Assembly (NCBI GenBank): GCA_002310095.1
Contig: DBYH01000026.1
Location: 107,011 to 171,010 of the forward strand
Direction: 5' to 3'
Length of the DNA stretch: 64,000 nt
From: Firmicutes bacterium UBA1191
Lineage (GTDB): Bacteria; Bacillota; Clostridia; Peptostreptococcales; Anaerovoracaceae
Made by a program: the position numbers and the translations under genes. The stretch's first letter is position 1. Each line of letters opens with the position of its first letter. This document shows positions 60,803-64,000 of the stretch, one piece after another. Under the pieces are notes generated by a model. The model was not told the DNA's origin and ran no database searches. It saw only the letters and a list, made by a program, of their open reading frames with translations.

Positions 60803-62610
60803 GCGACTACAGGAAGTACATCAGAAATTTCAGCATAATAGCACACATAGACCACGGCAAGTCCACTCTCGCCGACAGGATGATCGAGATGACCGGAACG
60901 GTAAGCCACCGGGACATGCGCGACCAGTATCTGGACAACATGGAACTGGAGCGCGAGAGGGGCATCACCATCAAACTCCAGACCACGAGAATGGTCTTCA
61001 GGAGTAAAGACGGCAATGAGTATATCTTCAATCTGATTGACACGCCGGGCCATGTGGACTTTACATATGAAGTATCGCGTTCACTCGCGGCGTGCGAGGG
61101 CGCTGTCCTTGTCGTAGACGCGACACAGGGAGTCGAGGCCCAGACTCTGGCCAACGTTTATCTGGCCATGGATGAAGATCTGGAGATTATGCCTGTGCTC
61201 AACAAGATGGATCTTCCGAGCGCACGTCCGGACGAAGTACGGGCGGAGATCGAGGATGTCATCGGAATAGACGCTTCCGACGCGCCGATGGTTTCGGCCA
61301 AGGAAGGTACAGGTGTTGAAGAGCTCCTTGAGGAGATCGTAAAGAGGATACCCGCTCCTGAAGGCGATGAGAACGACAAGCTCAAGGCCCTCATATTCGA
61401 CTCATATTACGACAACTACAAGGGCGTGGTTATTTACACTAGAGTATTTGACGGTGAAGTCAGAAAAGGCGACATGATCCGTCTCATGAATACAAAAAAG
61501 AAGTACGAGGTCACCGAGGTCGGCGTTTATTCGCCGGGTCCGGTCGAGAGCAAAAGCCTGAAGGCCGGCGAGGTTGGATACATCTGCGCCAGCATCAAGC
61601 AGGTGGCCGACGCCAGAGTGGGCGATACCATTACCCTGGACGATGATCCCGCTGATGAGGCTCTGCCGGGCTACAAGAAAGTCCAGTCCATGGTCTACTG
61701 CGGAATATATCCCGCGGAAGGGGAGAAGTACGAGAACGTCAAGGACGCTCTTGAGAAGCTGCAGGTCAACGACGCGGCCTTCCACTTCGAGCCTGAGACT
61801 TCAACGGCTCTCGGATATGGATTCAGATGCGGGTTTTTAGGGCTTTTGCATATGGAGATCATCGTTGAGCGTCTCGAGAGGGAGTTCGACCTGAGCGTTA
61901 TTACCACGTCACCGAGCGTAATATACAAGGTGGTCATGAACAGCGGCGAGGTGAGGATGGTCCAGAATCCGTCCAATCTGCCTGATCCGATGGAGATCGA
62001 TCACATCGAGGAGCCGATGGTCAAAGCCGACATCATGGTTCCGAAGGAATATGTGGGAAGCATCATGGAAATCTGCCAGGAGCGCAGGGGCCGCATGATC
62101 CACATGGAGTATATTACCGAGAACAGGGTAAATCTGCACTACGACATGCCTTTGAACGAGGTCATTTACGACTTCTTCGACGCCCTGAAGTCCAAGACGA
62201 GAGGCTATGGCTCTCTGGATTACGAGTTCAGCAGGTACGAACCGAGCAAGGTGGTCAAACTGGATATCCTGCTCAACAAGGACATGGTCGACGCCTTCAG
62301 CATGATAGTCCATGAATCGAAGGCCTACGCGAGAGGCCGCTTCGTATGCGAAAAGCTGAAGGAGATAATACCGAAGCATCAGTTCGAGGTGCCTATCCAG
62401 GCAAGCATCGGACAGAAGATAATAGCGAGAGAAACAGTAAGGGCATACAGGAAGGACGTCATAGCCAAGTGCTACGGCGGAGACATTTCGAGAAAGAAGA
62501 AGCTTCTGGAGAAACAGAAAGAGGGAAAGAAGAGAATGCGCCAGTTCGGAACTGTCGAGGTTCCGCAGGAGGCGTTCACGGCGGTGCTCAAATATGACGA
62601 TAACAAATAG
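60799..62610 (+). CDS. lepA: Elongation factor 4 (LepA)
   Basis: 603 residues, standard length. G1 HIDHGKSTLADRMIE (about 15), G3 DTPGHVDF, G4 NKMD, and the LepA-specific C-terminal domain (YGSLDYEFSRYEPSKVVKLD, SIGQKIIARETVRAYRKDVI) are intact. It is a translational GTPase that acts on stalled or back-translocatable ribosomes. It overlaps hemW by 17 bases. Confidence 0.97.
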   Translation: MSDYRKYIRNFSIIAHIDHGKSTLADRMIEMTGTVSHRDMRDQYLDNMELERERGITIKLQTTRMVFRSKDGNEYIFNLIDTPGHVDFTYEVSRSLAACEGAVLVVDATQGVEAQTLANVYLAMDEDLEIMPVLNKMDLPSARPDEVRAEIEDVIGIDASDAPMVSAKEGTGVEELLEEIVKRIPAPEGDENDKLKALIFDSYYDNYKGVVIYTRVFDGEVRKGDMIRLMNTKKKYEVTEVGVYSPGPVESKSLKAGEVGYICASIKQVADARVGDTITLDDDPADEALPGYKKVQSMVYCGIYPAEGEKYENVKDALEKLQVNDAAFHFEPETSTALGYGFRCGFLGLLHMEIIVERLEREFDLSVITTSPSVIYKVVMNSGEVRMVQNPSNLPDPMEIDHIEEPMVKADIMVPKEYVGSIMEICQERRGRMIHMEYITENRVNLHYDMPLNEVIYDFFDALKSKTRGYGSLDYEFSRYEPSKVVKLDILLNKDMVDAFSMIVHESKAYARGRFVCEKLKEIIPKHQFEVPIQASIGQKIIARETVRAYRKDVIAKCYGGDISRKKKLLEKQKEGKKRMRQFGTVEVPQEAFTAVLKYDDNK

Positions 62611-63751
62611 CGACAACAATATCGGATTATATGTACACGTTCCGTTCTGTCTGAAGAAGTGCAGATACTGCGACTTCCTGTCTTTTGAATGTCATGACGA
62701 AAGGGCTCTTAGCCAGTACGCCGACGCTCTCCTCCGGGAGATAAATGCCAGATACGAGGAGTGGCCGTACAAGGTCGTGGACACGGTTTACATCGGCGGG
62801 GGAACTCCGTCCATTCTGCCTGCAGATGACATGAAGCGCATCGTCGAAGGCATCAAGAGCAACTTCGTTGTTTCCCTTGACAGCGAGATAACCATCGAGG
62901 CAAATCCGGCGACCCTGGACGACAGAAAGCTGGAGGCATACAGAGAGGCAGGAATCAACAGGATCAGCATCGGCATCCAGTCCTTCGACAACACCATTCT
63001 GAACCTTCTGGGCAGGGCCCACGACAAGAATGACGCATTGAACGCTGTGAGAATGGCCAAGAAAGCAGGATTCAGCAATATTAATGTCGACATGATGTTC
63101 GGAATTCCGGGGCAGACTCTCAAGATGTGGCGCGACTCACTGCGCCAGTGCATATTCCTGAGACCTGAACACATTTCCCTCTACAGTCTGCAGATCGAAG
63201 AGGGCACACCGTTCCAGAAGCTGGTGGACAGAGGCGCCATGGAGCGCACTTCCGACAGGGTGGACCGGACAATGTATCACGATGCCATCGACATGCTCAC
63301 CCAGGCCGGATACAACCTCTACGAGATCTCCAACGGCGCGCTGCCGGGATATGAGAGCAGGCACAATCTCAAGTACTGGTCCTACAAGGAGTACATGGGA
63401 TTAGGACCCGGAGCCAGCTCTTTCATGGGCGGTCACAGGTTCAAGAACACTTCATCGGTTCTCGAATACCTTGAGTACATAAAGAAGGGACTTCCGCCTG
63501 TAAAGCCTGAGGATGTGGAAAGATACACTCCGCGGGAGGAGATGGGCATCTACGTCTTCACGGGGCTGAGGAAGACCGCGGGCTTCGACATCAGGGATTT
63601 CGAGGAGACATTCAAGCTGGATTTCTTCGACGTTTATGACCCATCGATCATATCTAAACTGAAGGGTCTCATCGAAATGGAGGGCTTCGTCATGAGGCTC
63701 ACGGAGAAGGGTTTGGACGTATCCAACAGGGTAATGGCAGAGTTTGTTTAG
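62594..63751 (+). CDS. hemW: HemW (oxygen-independent coproporphyrinogen-III oxidase-like) radical SAM protein
   Basis: 385 residues. Radical-SAM motif CLKKCRYCDF (about 18-27), TVYIGGGTPSILPADD, and GINRISIGIQSFDN. HemW proteins bind and deliver haem and lack true coproporphyrinogen oxidase activity; the lepA-hemW order is typical. The usual hrcA-grpE-dnaK genes may follow but are outside the window. The gene starts inside lepA. Confidence 0.92.
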   Translation: MTITNSDNNIGLYVHVPFCLKKCRYCDFLSFECHDERALSQYADALLREINARYEEWPYKVVDTVYIGGGTPSILPADDMKRIVEGIKSNFVVSLDSEITIEANPATLDDRKLEAYREAGINRISIGIQSFDNTILNLLGRAHDKNDALNAVRMAKKAGFSNINVDMMFGIPGQTLKMWRDSLRQCIFLRPEHISLYSLQIEEGTPFQKLVDRGAMERTSDRVDRTMYHDAIDMLTQAGYNLYEISNGALPGYESRHNLKYWSYKEYMGLGPGASSFMGGHRFKNTSSVLEYLEYIKKGLPPVKPEDVERYTPREEMGIYVFTGLRKTAGFDIRDFEETFKLDFFDVYDPSIISKLKGLIEMEGFVMRLTEKGLDVSNRVMAEFV

Positions 63752-63752
63752 A

Positions 63753-63768
63753 GCCTTTATTCAAAGGC
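63753..63768. other. Short hairpin after hemW
   Basis: GCCTTT and AAAGGC with a 4-base loop. No T-run follows, so termination here is unlikely. Confidence 0.25.
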
Positions 63769-63830
63769 AGTACAGCGTTTTATAATTAACAATCTCAGTG
63801 CGAAAACCGGTTATTAAATCATGTGCTTCA

Positions 63831-63867
63831 AAAAATGCAGAAATAATCTGCATTTTTTTATTTTTTT
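63831..63867 (+). terminator. Terminator downstream of hemW
   Basis: AAAAATGCAGA (63831-63841) and TCTGCATTTTT (63847-63857), loop of 5, with a long T-rich run. It could end the lepA-hemW transcript or a short RNA starting near the TATAAT at 63781-63786. The rest of 63868-63992 is A/T-rich with no clear gene; it probably holds the promoter of the next gene. Confidence 0.85.
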
Positions 63868-63992
63868 CAGCACATTAATGATTTATTGTGTTAATATGAG
63901 ATAAGTTAATTTGCGATAATTAATTAACAAACAATCATTTAAGGTAATTATTTTTGGCGCGAAAAATAAATGTATTTCAAGGAGGAAAAGAA

Positions 63993-64000
63993 ATGTCAGA
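63993..64000 (+). CDS. Start of the next gene (partial)
   Basis: ATG at 63993 follows a perfect AAGGAGG (63980-63986 region) with good spacing. Only two full codons (Met-Ser) are visible before the window ends, so the product cannot be told. Confidence 0.6.

Noticed and set aside
63913..63930. A Rex-like site before the gene that begins at 63993
   Set aside because: The right half TTAACAA is perfect, but the left half GCGATAA matches only 4 of 7 positions, so I do not call it an operator.

Overview
The window reads as one contiguous, gene-dense piece of chromosome from an anaerobic Firmicute of the class Clostridia, at roughly 50% G+C. The evidence is strong AGGAGG ribosome-binding sites, sigma-A-type promoters, LexA boxes of the Firmicutes form GAAC-N4-GTTC, a one-piece pyruvate:ferredoxin oxidoreductase next to an NfnAB-type transhydrogenase, FeoAB, class II aldolase and a TPP riboswitch. 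I see no prophage, insertion sequence, CRISPR array, rRNA or tRNA. A non-spore-forming relative of the Anaerovoracaceae/Eubacteriales is a guess only. The usual neighbours comEC, holA and gpr are absent around comEA-rpsT-lepA, and prp, nadD and yqeK are absent around rplU-rpmA-obg.

Layout. 1-4.7 kb: mtnA (methylthioribose-1-phosphate isomerase), a MinD/CpaE-like protein with a degenerate P-loop, and a large CPA2 cation/proton antiporter. 4.8-12.1 kb: a redox operon of a duplicated RnfB-like polyferredoxin, PFOR (nifJ) and NfnA/NfnB, preceded by two promoters and a near-perfect Rex operator. 12.1-18.0 kb: a CDF metal exporter, two paralogous saccharopine-dehydrogenase-like reductases, a PHP-domain protein and a divergent AraC regulator. 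18.1-25.3 kb: thrH, then an SOS operon of a Y-family polymerase, a YolD-like protein, uvrB and uvrA. 25.3-30.9 kb: pncB, class II aldolase with a small membrane protein (minus strand), an RluA-type synthase, lepB, smpB, a coiled-coil protein and tmRNA.

31.0-34.4 kb: a small ABC exporter with an XRE-AbrB regulator, an alpha/beta hydrolase, and an XRE regulator fused to a complete desulfoferrodoxin domain. 34.5-37.1 kb: feoA-feoB and a Cys-rich FeoB-associated peptide behind three tandem DtxR-type operators. 37.1-43.4 kb: a TPP riboswitch, thiXYZ-like pyrimidine transporter genes, and sbcD-sbcC translationally coupled to them. 43.5-51.4 kb: uppP, ftsK (with an N-terminal AT-hook), rimO, pgsA, cinA and recA with two LexA boxes. 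51.4-57.1 kb: rplU with an unusual C-terminal extension, rpmA, obg, an HD phosphohydrolase and the paired TIGR03960/TIGR03936 radical-SAM genes. 57.1-64 kb: comEA-like, an MTA/SAH-deaminase-like amidohydrolase, rpsT, deoD, a DtxR-family regulator, lepA, hemW, and the first codons of a further gene.

Functional links. Pyruvate oxidation by PFOR can feed ferredoxin clusters and NfnAB to make NADPH, with transcription probably tied to NADH/NAD+ through Rex. Two loci share the same LexA box type (polymerase-uvrBA and recA), giving a coherent damage response. The DtxR-family gene at 60.4 kb is a natural candidate regulator for the three boxes in front of feoAB. mtnA and the amidohydrolase at 57.9 kb could both serve methylthioadenosine salvage. 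All functional calls rest on motif recognition in the translated sequence. No database search was run.
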